A stretch of 34,680 nucleotides of DNA from Bacillus fungorum (GTDB taxonomy: Bacteria; Bacillota; Bacilli; Bacillales; Bacillaceae_G). Position 1 is the stretch's first letter, and each line of letters begins with the position of its first letter. The position numbers and the translations under genes are program-made. The notes under the pieces are model-generated. The model did not search any database. It saw only the letters and a list, made by a program, of their open reading frames with translations, and was not told where the DNA came from. The DNA lies in the NCBI RefSeq assembly GCF_002746455.1, contig NZ_NWUW01000039.1, positions 1 to 34,680 on the forward strand, in the 5' to 3' direction. This document shows, piece by piece, positions 7,073 through 15,694 of this stretch.

Positions 7073-8490
7073 ACTGCATCACCCTCAGTTTTTTTGTCGT
7101 TTTCTTCTAATTTAGCCATTTGTGCTTGATATTTTTTATCTTTCAATTGGTCGCGCTTATCACGTTTATCTTTTAATGATGCATGAGTGTCATTATCTTC
7201 ATAGTCTTTACGACGGTTCATACGCTGTAAATCGTCTGGAACAAGGTTAAATTTCTTATCACTCATAAGGCCTGCAATACCAACATCTGAACGTTTTTCT
7301 TCATAGTTCGGGTAGATTTCTTTAAAGTACCCTTCTGCTCTTCCTGGAATATAGCTCTCTGGCTCTGGATACGTTGTAATAACACCTTCAAAGTTACGAA
7401 GCACAACTTTATCTGCACTTTGTGAAATTAAATAGTTTGGCTGAAGCGCAATTTTTCCGCCTCCTCCTGGGGCATCAACAACGAATGTTGGAACTGCATA
7501 ACCAGACGTATGTCCGCGTAAACCTTCGATAATTTCAAGACCTTTAGATACTGGTGCACGGAAATGACCAATACCTTCAGATAAGTCACATTGATAAATA
7601 TAGTATGGACGTACACGGATTTTTACTAAGTCATGCATAAGTTTTTTCATAATTGGCACGCTGTCGTTAATACCAGCTAAAATTACTGCTTGATTTCCAA
7701 CTGGAACACCAGCATTCGCTAGCATTTCACATGCCTTTTTCGATTCTTCAGTAATTTCAATAGATGTATTGAAATGCGTATTTAACCATACTGGATGGTA
7801 TTTTTTAATAATGTTACATAAGTTTTCTGTAATACGCTGCGGGAATACTACCGGCGCTCTCGTTCCGATACGAATAATCTCAACATGCGGAATCTCTCGT
7901 AAATTTTTTAATACATATTCTAAAATTTTATCGTTAATTAGAAGACCGTCACCACCAGAGATTAATACATCTCGTACTTGTGGTGTTTCACGAATGTAAG
8001 CAATTGCATCATCCAATTGTTTCTTCGGCACACCCATTCCAATTTGTCCACTAAAACGACGACGTGTACAGTAACGACAATACATAGAACATTGATTCGT
8101 TACTAAGAATAATACGCGGTCAGGATAACGATGTGTTAACCCTGGAACTGGTGAATCTTCATCTTCATGAAGTGGATCTTCTAAATCATATTTTGTTTTA
8201 TATAACTCTTCCGAGATCGGTACAGATTGCATCCGAATCGGACAGCGTGGGTCATCAGGATTCATTAACCAAGCATAGTACGGTGTAATATTTAACGGGA
8301 TCGTTTTCGTTGAAATTTTAACGCCCTCTTCTTCTTCAGGTGTTAAGTTAATTACTTTCTTTAAGTCATCTAACGTTTTGATCGTATTCGTTAATTGCCA
8401 AACCCAATCATTCCATTGTTCTTCAGTAACATCCTTCCACAACTCGATATCCTTCCAGTGACGATTTGGTTTGTATACATCATGTAACAT
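7069..8490 (-). CDS. kamA: L-lysine 2,3-aminomutase
   Basis: A 473-residue radical SAM enzyme that converts L-lysine to L-beta-lysine using a [4Fe-4S] cluster, S-adenosylmethionine and PLP. Visible: the cluster motif CSMYCRYC (C134, C138, C141), the following RRRFSG, and the PLP-lysine motif DAPGGGGK around residue 346. The charged C-terminal tail (KDKRDKRDQLKDKK) is typical of Bacillus KamA. A GGGGGAA ribosome binding site precedes the ATG. It is transcribed alone with yokU from a sigma-54-type promoter at 8527-8544. In the B. cereus group, SigL and the adjacent activator are known to control kamA. The other steps of the pathway are encoded immediately upstream. Confidence 0.95.
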   Translation of the reverse strand: MLHDVYKPNRHWKDIELWKDVTEEQWNDWVWQLTNTIKTLDDLKKVINLTPEEEEGVKISTKTIPLNITPYYAWLMNPDDPRCPIRMQSVPISEELYKTKYDLEDPLHEDEDSPVPGLTHRYPDRVLFLVTNQCSMYCRYCTRRRFSGQIGMGVPKKQLDDAIAYIRETPQVRDVLISGGDGLLINDKILEYVLKNLREIPHVEIIRIGTRAPVVFPQRITENLCNIIKKYHPVWLNTHFNTSIEITEESKKACEMLANAGVPVGNQAVILAGINDSVPIMKKLMHDLVKIRVRPYYIYQCDLSEGIGHFRAPVSKGLEIIEGLRGHTSGYAVPTFVVDAPGGGGKIALQPNYLISQSADKVVLRNFEGVITTYPEPESYIPGRAEGYFKEIYPNYEEKRSDVGIAGLMSDKKFNLVPDDLQRMNRRKDYEDNDTHASLKDKRDKRDQLKDKKYQAQMAKLEENDKKTEGDAV

Positions 8491-8526
8491 TGCTATTCCC
8501 CCTTTTTATACGCTCACCCTTTATAT

Positions 8527-8544
8527 AAGCAATAGTTATGCCAA
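8527..8544 (-). promoter_or_regulatory. Sigma-54 (-24/-12) promoter of kamA
   Basis: The minus strand reads TTGGCATAACTATTGCTT. The invariant GG (-24) and GC (-12) are separated by exactly 10 bases, and only one of the main consensus bases differs (TTGGCAC to TTGGCAT). Start of transcription would be near 8517, about 27 bases before the kamA ATG. Confidence 0.85.
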
Positions 8545-8611
8545 CTTTACTTTATTGATAAGTAAATGTACGGAGAACCCTACTACATAAGCGAAAAAAT
8601 TTTTTAAGCAC

Positions 8612-8628
8612 TGTATGAGATCCATACA
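8612..8628 (-). promoter_or_regulatory. Candidate upstream activator site for kamA
   Basis: TGTATG and CATACA are inverted around AGATC, about 95-110 bases upstream of the predicted kamA transcription start. That is the usual distance for enhancer-binding activators of sigma-54. The assignment is inferred from position and symmetry. Confidence 0.45.
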
Positions 8629-8688
8629 TACTATCATATTCATTACTTTTTATATATGTAAACGCTCTTTTATTGGTGCAAACACACA

Positions 8689-8714
8689 AAAACCGCCAAT
8701 TATTCGGCGGTTTT
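8689..8714 (-). terminator. Intrinsic terminator of the sigma-54 activator gene
   Basis: AAAACCGCC and GGCGGTTTT are inverted around an 8-base loop with a T run on the minus strand. It overlaps the last codons of the activator gene. Confidence 0.8.
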
Positions 8715-10085
8715 GTCGTACTTACTCAGTTTATATTGAAGCGTTTGACGAGGGATACCTAACATTTTTGCAGCTTGTAATATATTCCCTTCCGTTTCAA
8801 TTAACGCTTGATCTATTAATTCCTTTTCCGTTTGATATAGTGCTTCTCTAAGTGGTAATATCCCCTTCTTCTTTGGAAGGTTCTCTTTCCGAAATGTACG
8901 AGGTAAACAATTGGCTGTTAATGTATTCCCTTCTGCAATAATCACTGCATGTTCAATCGTATGTTTTAGCTCCCGAACATTTCCAGGCCATTGGTAACCT
9001 TGTAGTCTTTCTTTCGCTTCCTTATCCATTTGAAGTACACCTTTTTTATAACTTTTATTATATTCGTTTAAAAAATAAGATGCTAATAATAATACATCCT
9101 CAGTTCTTTCACGTAGCGGCGGAATATATAAAGAAAAGACATTTAATCGATAATATAAATCAGTGCGAATTTTATTCTCTCTTAAACATACTTCTGGTGG
9201 CTGATTCATTGCAGTAATAACGCGAACATCCACTTTTCTCGTCTTATTATCACCAATTCGACGAATAACGCCATCCTCTAATACACGTAGCATTTTCGCT
9301 TGTAAATCGAGTGGCATTGAATTCAGTTCATCTAAAAATAATGTCCCTCCATCTACAAGTTCAAATAATCCCGCTCGTTCAATTGCCCCAGTATAACTAC
9401 CTTTCGTCGTTCCAAACAATAAACTTTCTAATAGCGACTCTGGCAAAGCGGCACAGTTTTGTGCAATAAACGGCTTGTTCTTCCGTTTAGAAGCTTCATG
9501 AATCGCTTGTACAAATAACTCTTTCCCTGTTCCTGTTTCCCCATATATTAAAACATTCGCATCAGTTGGGGCTACTTTTTGTGCTAATTCTTTCGTCTGT
9601 TTAAACCGAACATCATTCGTCACGATCGTCTCAAATGCAACATGCTTTTTGATTGCTTTTTTTCTAGATGACCGCTTTATTTTCGACTGTAAATCGACTA
9701 TTGTGTCCGTAAGTTTTTGTACTGTGGAATAATCCTTTGCAATTTCAACAGCTCCAGCAATATTTCCATCTATCAAAATAGGCAACGTCGTATTTACTGT
9801 ACAAATGTCTTCCCCATTTAAATTTTGATAATGCTGAACTTGATGAACGATTGGTTTTTTTGTATCTAACACTTTCATCAATGTACTTGTTTCCCTAGAT
9901 AAAGAAGGGAACGCTTCTAACAAATGTTTACCTAACACTTTTTCCATTTTTGATCCATCGTGTTTTGCAGCTACAGTATTATAGAAAATTGTAATACCAT
10001 TTTCATCTACTGCGTGTATAGCCTCATCAATACTGCCCAAAATCGCTTCAATGACTTCTTGTGTCGAAACTGCTAGCAATGTCAT
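8700..10085 (-). CDS. kamR: Sigma-54-dependent activator with PAS domain (KamR)
   Basis: About 461 residues. An N-terminal PAS-type sensor domain (~1-110, EAILGSIDEAIHAVDENG) is followed by a linker and a AAA+ sigma-54 interaction domain with Walker A GETGTGKE, the sigma-54 contact loop as GSYTGA (canonical GAFTGA), Walker B GGTLFLDELN and the arginine finger region. A Fis-type HTH follows at the C-terminus (EGNILQAAKMLGIPRQTLQ). It occupies the place between kamA and ablB that is empty in B. subtilis. It should bind upstream of kamA and switch on SigL-RNA polymerase when it senses lysine or a breakdown product. The frame is open to GTG 10115 without a ribosome binding site. ATG 10085 or TTG 10079, both next to GAGGGGGG, are better starts. 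Confidence 0.85.
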   Translation of the reverse strand: MTLLAVSTQEVIEAILGSIDEAIHAVDENGITIFYNTVAAKHDGSKMEKVLGKHLLEAFPSLSRETSTLMKVLDTKKPIVHQVQHYQNLNGEDICTVNTTLPILIDGNIAGAVEIAKDYSTVQKLTDTIVDLQSKIKRSSRKKAIKKHVAFETIVTNDVRFKQTKELAQKVAPTDANVLIYGETGTGKELFVQAIHEASKRKNKPFIAQNCAALPESLLESLLFGTTKGSYTGAIERAGLFELVDGGTLFLDELNSMPLDLQAKMLRVLEDGVIRRIGDNKTRKVDVRVITAMNQPPEVCLRENKIRTDLYYRLNVFSLYIPPLRERTEDVLLLASYFLNEYNKSYKKGVLQMDKEAKERLQGYQWPGNVRELKHTIEHAVIIAEGNTLTANCLPRTFRKENLPKKKGILPLREALYQTEKELIDQALIETEGNILQAAKMLGIPRQTLQYKLSKYDKTAE

Positions 10086-10106
10086 CCCCCCTCTTGCCGA
10101 AAATCC

Positions 10107-10124
10107 AGCAAACACTATGCCGAA
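10107..10124 (-). promoter_or_regulatory. Possible -24/-12 promoter of the activator gene
   Basis: The minus strand reads TTCGGCATAGTGTTTGCT. The GG and GC dinucleotides have the required 10-base separation, with a weaker -24 flank (TCGGCAT). Predicted start of transcription is only ~12-18 bases before the ATG/TTG, so the leader would be very short. Confidence 0.4.
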
Positions 10125-10135
10125 TTTTCGGCATA
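10116..10135. promoter_or_regulatory. Palindromic operator before the activator gene
   Basis: TATGCCGAA and TTCGGCATA are perfect 9-base inverted arms around TT. A further half site, TGCCGAAAA, lies at 10095-10103. The palindrome overlaps the -24 element of the possible promoter. Likely a protein-binding site, perhaps for autoregulation. Confidence 0.5.
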
Positions 10136-10184
10136 CCTATGTGCGATTATAAGCATGACGATTCCGTTCTATTTTTATTAGGTA

Positions 10185-11030
10185 CTATTTAGACAAATCT
10201 TTCACCCATATATTCATATCTTCTAACTTATCGAAAATGTAGCAATTGTTTGCTAATCTTCCTGTATACGTATAACCTAACTGATGAAAGGCCGCATTCA
10301 TTCCGAAAGAAAGCGATCGAGCAATTGTATAAGAACAGAAAATCGATTTTTCTTGCAGTTCTTCTTCTAACTTAATTAATAAGCTTTTCATAAACCCATG
10401 TTTACGATATTCAGGTAAAGTAGCACAATTCGTTAATTCTGCATTTCCTTCTTTTATATTCATTTCTGCAGATGCTGTACTAATTATTTTCCCCTCAAAT
10501 TCATACACATAGTAAATTGTATCGTCTTCCTTCATCGTTTGTTTTACATAACTCGCTTCATTTAAAGGAGTTGGATACACTTCAAATACTTTTCCAAAGA
10601 CAACTGCTAATTCTTCCGCATCCTCTTCTGTCGCTTTTCTTAATAGAAATTTCTCTGGAGCTATTTTTTCCTTTACTTCTTTTGCTTTTACACCGCTTAA
10701 AATGGTATCTTCCTCAGCCCAATGAATACTATTTCGTCTTTCATCATTATTAAACTTCACGAAGAAGTATGCATCGTGACCTTGAAAATAATGTGGTATT
10801 GTTGCTTCCAATAAAAAACCGAAAGAGAGCCATGTTGAAACATGCTCTCCCTTTCCTTTAATAATACATTTAGTGAAAGAATGTTTCTCTGCTAATTCGT
10901 CAATTGTTTGGATAATCCTCTCAATATTTCCTGTGTAGTGGTCTACTCGAATACGTTTATTAAAATAGTCTAAAACGCCTGCTACTGTATAGCCATTCGT
11001 CTGTTCTTTAAAAGATTCATAGTATTTCAT
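10185..11030 (-). CDS. ablB: Beta-lysine N6-acetyltransferase
   Basis: A 281-residue protein with a degenerate N-terminal GNAT-like half and a complete GNAT domain at ~130-281. The acetyl-CoA loop is YRKHGFMKSLL, preceded by the ELTNCATLPEYR strand. It matches YodP/AblB, which acetylates the epsilon-amino group of beta-lysine. In archaea, AblA/AblB make the osmolyte N-epsilon-acetyl-beta-lysine. In Bacillus the linked genes suggest breakdown instead. The ATG overlaps the yodQ stop (ATGA), so it belongs to the yodT-S-R-Q-ablB operon. Confidence 0.85.
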   Translation of the reverse strand: MKYYESFKEQTNGYTVAGVLDYFNKRIRVDHYTGNIERIIQTIDELAEKHSFTKCIIKGKGEHVSTWLSFGFLLEATIPHYFQGHDAYFFVKFNNDERRNSIHWAEEDTILSGVKAKEVKEKIAPEKFLLRKATEEDAEELAVVFGKVFEVYPTPLNEASYVKQTMKEDDTIYYVYEFEGKIISTASAEMNIKEGNAELTNCATLPEYRKHGFMKSLLIKLEEELQEKSIFCSYTIARSLSFGMNAAFHQLGYTYTGRLANNCYIFDKLEDMNIWVKDLSK

Positions 11031-12295
11031 TTTTTCACCTCACACCAATCTAGTAATGTACATGCAATAATTTTTGCGGCAGCTATCATTTTATCAACTT
11101 CTATATATTCGTTTGGATAATGTGCTACTTTCGTCTCACCTGGGCCAAATACTATCGTTGGTACACCTGAGATTTGTGTAAATAAACCTCCATCTGTTCC
11201 CCATGGAGATGCTTCAATAATAGGTTCGTTCCCTTCAATTTCAACAAAGTTATGCCCGAGTGTTGTAATTAACTCATGATTTTCTTCTAATTCACCAGGA
11301 ACCCATCTCGCTCCAAACCATTCTACTTCTACAGGATTTTCAACAAACCATTTGTCCACATCATTTAATTCAGCGATCCAATTCTCAAACTCTTCTTTTG
11401 CTGCCTCTATAGTCTCATTCGGCGCAATACCGCATCTTCCTTCTAAAATTAAAGAATCAGGAACAGAACTTGGCCAGCTCCCCCCTTCAATTTTCCCAAT
11501 ATTAATTGGAATTGGAATGGGTATTCCTTTAAATAACGGATCTGTAATTCTGTCATTTCTCTTCTCTTCCAGTTTTCTCAAATGATCTACAACAGACATA
11601 CTTTTTTCAATCGCACTTACTCCTTCATAACGCGTTCCACCGTGTGCTGCTTTCCCTTTCACATGTAGGCGAAACCACATGGACCCTTGTTGTTTCGGAA
11701 AAAACTTCATATTTGTTGGTTCTGGAATAATGACACCATCCGCTTTATATCCTCGTAATATAGTCGCTAATGTGCCTGCCCCGCCGCTTTCTTCTTCAAT
11801 TACACTTTGAAAATAGATATCTCCTTTTAATTCAATTCTAGATTCAATAATTGCTTCCATTGCAAGCATAAGTGCGACATTGCCGCCCTTCATATCTGTC
11901 GTTCCACGACCATATATACGATTTCCTATTTTCTCACCACTATAAGGATGATGATCCCACTGATTCACATCTCCTTCTGGAACTACATCAATATGTCCAT
12001 TTAATATCATGGATTTCCCTTCGCCACTTCCTTTTAAAGTCGCTACAATGTTCGGGCTATCTGAAAAACTTGTACGTGGTGATACAAAATAAGGATGATC
12101 TTTCATTTTTGAAAATGAAGGCTCCCAAATATCAAGATCTAAACCTAGCTCACGTAATTTTTCAATCACAATTGCCTGCGCACCACTTTCATCACCAGAT
12201 ACGCTCTTTTCTTGAATCAAACGTTTTAAAAATTTTACGCTTTCCTCTTCATGACTCTCAATATAATCACAAACTTGTTTTTTTAATTGCTCCAT
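11027..12295 (-). CDS. yodQ: M20 family deacylase YodQ
   Basis: A 422-residue zinc amidohydrolase of the ArgE/DapE/ACY1 group. Metal ligands and catalytic residues are visible in NGHIDVVPEGD, YGRGTTDMKGG, IEEESGG (catalytic and metal Glu), IIPEPT, and VAHYPNEYIE near the end. A dimerisation domain occupies ~190-310 (VKGKAAHGGTRYEGVSAIE). Such enzymes cleave N-acyl groups from amino acids. In this cluster it probably removes the acetyl group put on by AblB, at a later step of beta-lysine breakdown. That role is inferred from neighbourhood. GAGGGGAG precedes the ATG, and the gene follows yodR after 15 bases. Confidence 0.8.
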   Translation of the reverse strand: MEQLKKQVCDYIESHEEESVKFLKRLIQEKSVSGDESGAQAIVIEKLRELGLDLDIWEPSFSKMKDHPYFVSPRTSFSDSPNIVATLKGSGEGKSMILNGHIDVVPEGDVNQWDHHPYSGEKIGNRIYGRGTTDMKGGNVALMLAMEAIIESRIELKGDIYFQSVIEEESGGAGTLATILRGYKADGVIIPEPTNMKFFPKQQGSMWFRLHVKGKAAHGGTRYEGVSAIEKSMSVVDHLRKLEEKRNDRITDPLFKGIPIPIPINIGKIEGGSWPSSVPDSLILEGRCGIAPNETIEAAKEEFENWIAELNDVDKWFVENPVEVEWFGARWVPGELEENHELITTLGHNFVEIEGNEPIIEASPWGTDGGLFTQISGVPTIVFGPGETKVAHYPNEYIEVDKMIAAAKIIACTLLDWCEVKK

Positions 12296-12310
12296 ATATT
12301 ACATCTCCCC

Positions 12311-12973
12311 TCATTCAATTACTAGTAAGTTAGAGCCAATTTTAAAATCAGCTTCCGTATGTTTTTTTATATCTTCCACTGTGTATGGGCTCATCAATTC
12401 TTGTAAAACAAGTCCACCCTGCGTCACTTCCATTACTGCCATATCCGTAATAATTAAATCTACACATTTCTTTGAAGTTAACGGTAATGTACACTCCGAA
12501 ACAATTTTTGCATTTCCGTATTTGTCGACATGATTCATCACAACAACGACTCGCTTCGCTTTTTGTGCCAAATCCATTGCTCCCCCAATACCTGGAACAC
12601 GTTTTCCTGGAACAATCCAGTTTGCTAAATCACCATTCGCACTTACTTGTAATGAACCAAGAATCGTTATGTCTAGTAAACCTTTTCGAATCATCCCAAA
12701 CGCTGTGCAACTATCAAAATAACTTGCTCCTGTAATAAGAGAAGTTGGCAAACCTGCTGCGTTACATAAATTTTCGTCTTCATTTCCTTTTCTTGGTGTA
12801 GGTCCCATACCTACAATTCCATTTTCCGCATGAAACATAACGTTTATATCGTCAGGCAAATGATTCGGTACAAGCGATGGTATACCAATACCTAAATTTA
12901 CAATCATTCCATTTTGTATTTCTTTCGCCGCACGTCTAGCAATTTTATCTCTCACTTCTACGCCCATACCCAT
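12311..12973 (-). CDS. yodR: CoA-transferase subunit B (YodR)
   Basis: About 220 residues of the class I (SCOT/AtoA type) CoA-transferase beta subunit. The catalytic glutamate lies in HAENGIVGMGP, preceded by VNLGIGIPSLVPNHL and followed by the GGAMDLA loop. With YodS it should move CoA from a donor such as succinyl-CoA or acetyl-CoA to a beta-keto acid. In this cluster the acceptor may be the keto acid made from N-acetyl-beta-lysine by YodT, which is inference. The longest frame begins at TTG 12979. ATG 12973 is a more usual start behind AAGGAG. It overlaps the end of yodS by 16 bases. Confidence 0.85.
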   Translation of the reverse strand: MGMGVEVRDKIARRAAKEIQNGMIVNLGIGIPSLVPNHLPDDINVMFHAENGIVGMGPTPRKGNEDENLCNAAGLPTSLITGASYFDSCTAFGMIRKGLLDITILGSLQVSANGDLANWIVPGKRVPGIGGAMDLAQKAKRVVVVMNHVDKYGNAKIVSECTLPLTSKKCVDLIITDMAVMEVTQGGLVLQELMSPYTVEDIKKHTEADFKIGSNLLVIE

Positions 12974-13656
12974 TTCCAATTCACTCCTTCCGACGGTACG
13001 ATATAATTTACAAATACTCCTGGGACAACAATTTCTTCTGGATCTAAACTTCCAAGTGGAACGATTTCCTCTGCTTCTACAATCGTTATATCCCCAGCCA
13101 TAGCTACGTGAGGGTTCATGTTACGAGCGCTCTTATCAAACACAAGGTTACCGAACGGATCCGCTTTTTTCGCATATACAATCGCAACCTCAGCAGTTAA
13201 TGCTGTTTCAACTAAATATGTCTTGCCATTCATTTCAACTGTACGTTTTCCCTCTTCTACAATCGTATCAACACCCACATCAACTAATACGCCACCAAGT
13301 CCTACACCACCAGCGCGAATACGCTCTGCTAATGTTCCTTGAGGAGAAAATTCAATTTGTAACCTTCCTTCGTTTAGCTGTCTTCCTGCATTTGGATTTG
13401 AACCAATATGAGAAGTAATTAATGATTTTACTCTTTCATTCGTAACGAGACGACCGATTCCTACATCAGGAAATCCCGTATCATTTCCAATTAAATTTAA
13501 ATTTGTAACTCCTTTTTCTAAAATCGCCTGTATTAAAGATGGAGGGGATCCAATCCCCCCAAATCCCCCAAACATTAATGTCATATCATCGTGAAACAAA
13601 GCAATTACTTCCTCTATCTCTTTTAATTTACTGAATGTATTCGTAATAGTTGTCAT
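12958..13656 (-). CDS. yodS: CoA-transferase subunit A (YodS)
   Basis: A 232-residue alpha subunit of the same CoA-transferase. It has the glycine-rich MFGGFGGIGSPPSLI segment near residue 28, the NDTGFPDVGIG region, and the typical FSPQGTLAERIRAGGVGLGGV stretch. Subunits A and B are separate genes here, as in AtoDA and B. subtilis YodSR. Its start overlaps the yodT stop (ATGA type) and its end overlaps yodR, so the complex is made from coupled genes. The substrate is set by the B subunit and is not readable from sequence. Confidence 0.85.
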   Translation of the reverse strand: MTTITNTFSKLKEIEEVIALFHDDMTLMFGGFGGIGSPPSLIQAILEKGVTNLNLIGNDTGFPDVGIGRLVTNERVKSLITSHIGSNPNAGRQLNEGRLQIEFSPQGTLAERIRAGGVGLGGVLVDVGVDTIVEEGKRTVEMNGKTYLVETALTAEVAIVYAKKADPFGNLVFDKSARNMNPHVAMAGDITIVEAEEIVPLGSLDPEEIVVPGVFVNYIVPSEGVNWKWVWA

Positions 13657-14963
13657 GCGATACTATGCCCTCCTTTTTGCATCATTTCTTCTACACTTTT
13701 TGCAAAAATTGAAAGTAATTCATCTAACTCGGAATATGTAGTTGTCATTGGCGGTGCCACAAGCAGTGCACTATCTTCTTTTCCTGCTTGCCCTGAAACA
13801 GCTTGGTATAAAAGAAGACCATTTTTAGCTGCAACCGAAATAAGTTCCGACGCTTTCGAAAACGGTTGCAATTCTACTCCAATCAGCAATCCTTTTCCGC
13901 GCACATCAGCAATGATTGTCGATTGTTGCTGAACTTTCTGTAGTCCCTTTATTAAATACTCTCCCTTTTCCGCTGTTTTTTCAGGTAGATTATGTTTCTC
14001 CATATATTCAATAACAGCTAGAGCTGTTGCTGCAGATAATGGATTTGCACTTAACGTATGCCCACTCATAACAGAACGTGACCCTCGTAAAATCGGCTCC
14101 ATAACACGGTCACTTACAACCGTCGCTGCCATCGGTGTGTATCCAGCTCCTAAACCTTTACCAAGAGTCATAATATCCGGTTCTACACCCCAATGCTCCA
14201 TCGCAAACCATGCACCAGTACGACCAAGCCCAGTCATTACTTCATCGGCAATAAATAAAATATCGTAATGACTACAAATATCTTTAATAACTTTATAATA
14301 TTCTTTCGGGGGGACGACTGCGCCTCCAGCTGCTCCAATAATCGGTTCAGCAATAAAAGCTGCAATATGTTCAGCTCCAATTCTTTCAATTGACCTTTCT
14401 AGTTCAGTCGCACAAGCAAGTTGACAAGTTGGATATACTTTTTGCACCGGACATCTAAAACAATATGGAGCTGGAATAGTTGGATAATCTTCTAAAATTG
14501 ATACGAAACGTTGTCTACGGAGTGGATGCCCAGACATCGATAATGCTCCCATCGTAATGCCGTGATAACTCATCCATCGAGACAAAATTTTATGCTTTCC
14601 TTGAATACCCTGCTCTTGAAAATGCTGAATTGCAATTTTCATAGCTGTTTCATTTGCTTCCGTACCACTATTTACAAAAAAGCTCCAGTTCAAATCTCCT
14701 ACACTTAAATCGCTTAATTTCTTCGCTAATTTTTCAGCTGGTTCACTCGTAAACTGTGATCTATAAACGAAAGCAATCTCCTCTGCTTGCTTTTTGATAA
14801 CGTCCGCAATCTCCTTTACGCCATGCCCAATACCTGCCGTAATTGCCCCTGACGAGCCATCAAAATATTTATTTCCGTTTTGATCATACAAATACACACC
14901 TTTTCCATGTGAAATCATTGGATACGGCTGACCAACAAGTGGTTTAATTAAGTAATCGCGCAT
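13653..14963 (-). CDS. yodT: Class III PLP aminotransferase (YodT)
   Basis: A 436-residue omega-amino-acid-type transaminase. The PLP lysine lies in TLGKGLGAGYTPMAA, the Asp that binds the pyridine nitrogen in LFIADEVMTGLGRTG, and the N-terminal part has GSSGAITAGIGHG. An unusual cysteine cluster (CFRCPVQKVYPTCQLAC) sits in the middle. It probably transaminates the 3-amino group of (acetyl-)beta-lysine as the first step of breakdown, inferred from the cluster. ATG 14963 was chosen because GGGGGAG precedes it. A longer in-frame start at ATG 15023, with GAGGG upstream, would add 20 hydrophobic residues that do not belong to the family. First gene of the yodT-S-R-Q-ablB operon; its promoter was not identified. 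Confidence 0.85.
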   Translation of the reverse strand: MRDYLIKPLVGQPYPMISHGKGVYLYDQNGNKYFDGSSGAITAGIGHGVKEIADVIKKQAEEIAFVYRSQFTSEPAEKLAKKLSDLSVGDLNWSFFVNSGTEANETAMKIAIQHFQEQGIQGKHKILSRWMSYHGITMGALSMSGHPLRRQRFVSILEDYPTIPAPYCFRCPVQKVYPTCQLACATELERSIERIGAEHIAAFIAEPIIGAAGGAVVPPKEYYKVIKDICSHYDILFIADEVMTGLGRTGAWFAMEHWGVEPDIMTLGKGLGAGYTPMAATVVSDRVMEPILRGSRSVMSGHTLSANPLSAATALAVIEYMEKHNLPEKTAEKGEYLIKGLQKVQQQSTIIADVRGKGLLIGVELQPFSKASELISVAAKNGLLLYQAVSGQAGKEDSALLVAPPMTTTYSELDELLSIFAKSVEEMMQKGGHSIA

Positions 14964-15396
14964 AGCGCTCCCCCATTTCTCCAATTTGTATATATATATG
15001 AAGAAAATTGACGTTTCTTTCATAAAAAAGAACCCTCTGCGAAAGCAGTGAATTTATCAAAAAACTATTATAAAATATACAAATGAGTGCTAAATATTAT
15101 TTTAAAAACAGAAAATTCAGAACTTAATTTGAAGACCAACCCTTATCTATACGCTCAAATAACCCTCCCTTATATAAAATTAACGCTTCACTAAATATTT
15201 TTCTAACATAATGCCAGCCTCGCTCAATTGCCGACATTGTGTAAACTTCGACGAAACTCCCTTTAAACTCCTTCCTATTCCCCTACTTTATATTGCATAT
15301 TTTCAAACAAATATCGACAATTAATCCTACTAAATGCATAGCAATTTTTTTAAAGAAACCCATATTTCACATATATTCCCCTCCGTTTTATGCAAT

Positions 15397-15430
15397 AAAA
15401 AAAGAACCGATTAACCACATTAATCAGTTC
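15397..15430 (-). terminator. Orphan minus-strand terminator
   Basis: On the minus strand GAACTGATTAA pairs with TTAATCGGTTC (one G-U pair, 5-base loop), followed by T7. No recognised gene ends here. A 21-codon ORF stops 15 bases upstream. Confidence 0.65.
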
Positions 15431-15444
15431 GGCACGACGCTCTT

Positions 15445-15510
15445 TTATCGGTTAATACCGTCACTTACTAACGTAAATAGAAACAATAGCATTACAAATT
15501 CAAAATTCAT
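15445..15510 (-). CDS. Possible 21-residue hydrophobic peptide
   Basis: A minus-strand ATG opens a short frame, MNFEFVMLLFLFTLV followed by SDGINR, ending 15 bases before a strong terminator. The composition is that of a single membrane helix, like many Bacillus sporulation or toxin-like micropeptides. The ribosome binding site is weak. Chance cannot be excluded. Confidence 0.25.
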   Translation of the reverse strand: MNFEFVMLLFLFTLVSDGINR

Positions 15511-15668
15511 CCTACAGCCTACAGCACAAAATCGTCCATAACTCCATTCACAATTCTTTGCAGGATATCCCCATCCCAAGATTTCATTCCTTTCCTCAAT
15601 TTCAAACTACCTTTCCTTTATAATTTATGTAGGACAATTATCACTTTGTATGTGTATTTGCCCATAAT

Positions 15669-15694
15669 TAAAAAAAACCTAGTTTCCTAAGGAT
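15669..15694 (-). terminator. Second orphan minus-strand terminator
   Basis: The minus strand reads CCTTAG-GAAA-CTAGG (stem with one bulge, GAAA loop) followed by T7. No recognised gene precedes it. Confidence 0.4.

Noticed and set aside
11872..12333. 153-codon plus-strand ORF
   Set aside because: Shadow of yodQ, rich in His/Leu/Ser from the antisense frame and without start signals.
15205..15225. TGGCAT-containing sequence as a sigma-54 promoter for the yodT operon
   Set aside because: The dinucleotide 10 bases after GG is GA, not GC, so the -12 element is missing.
15293..15541. 82-codon plus-strand ORF in the large intergenic region
   Set aside because: No ribosome binding site, low-complexity AT-driven composition, and it runs through a minus-strand terminator hairpin.
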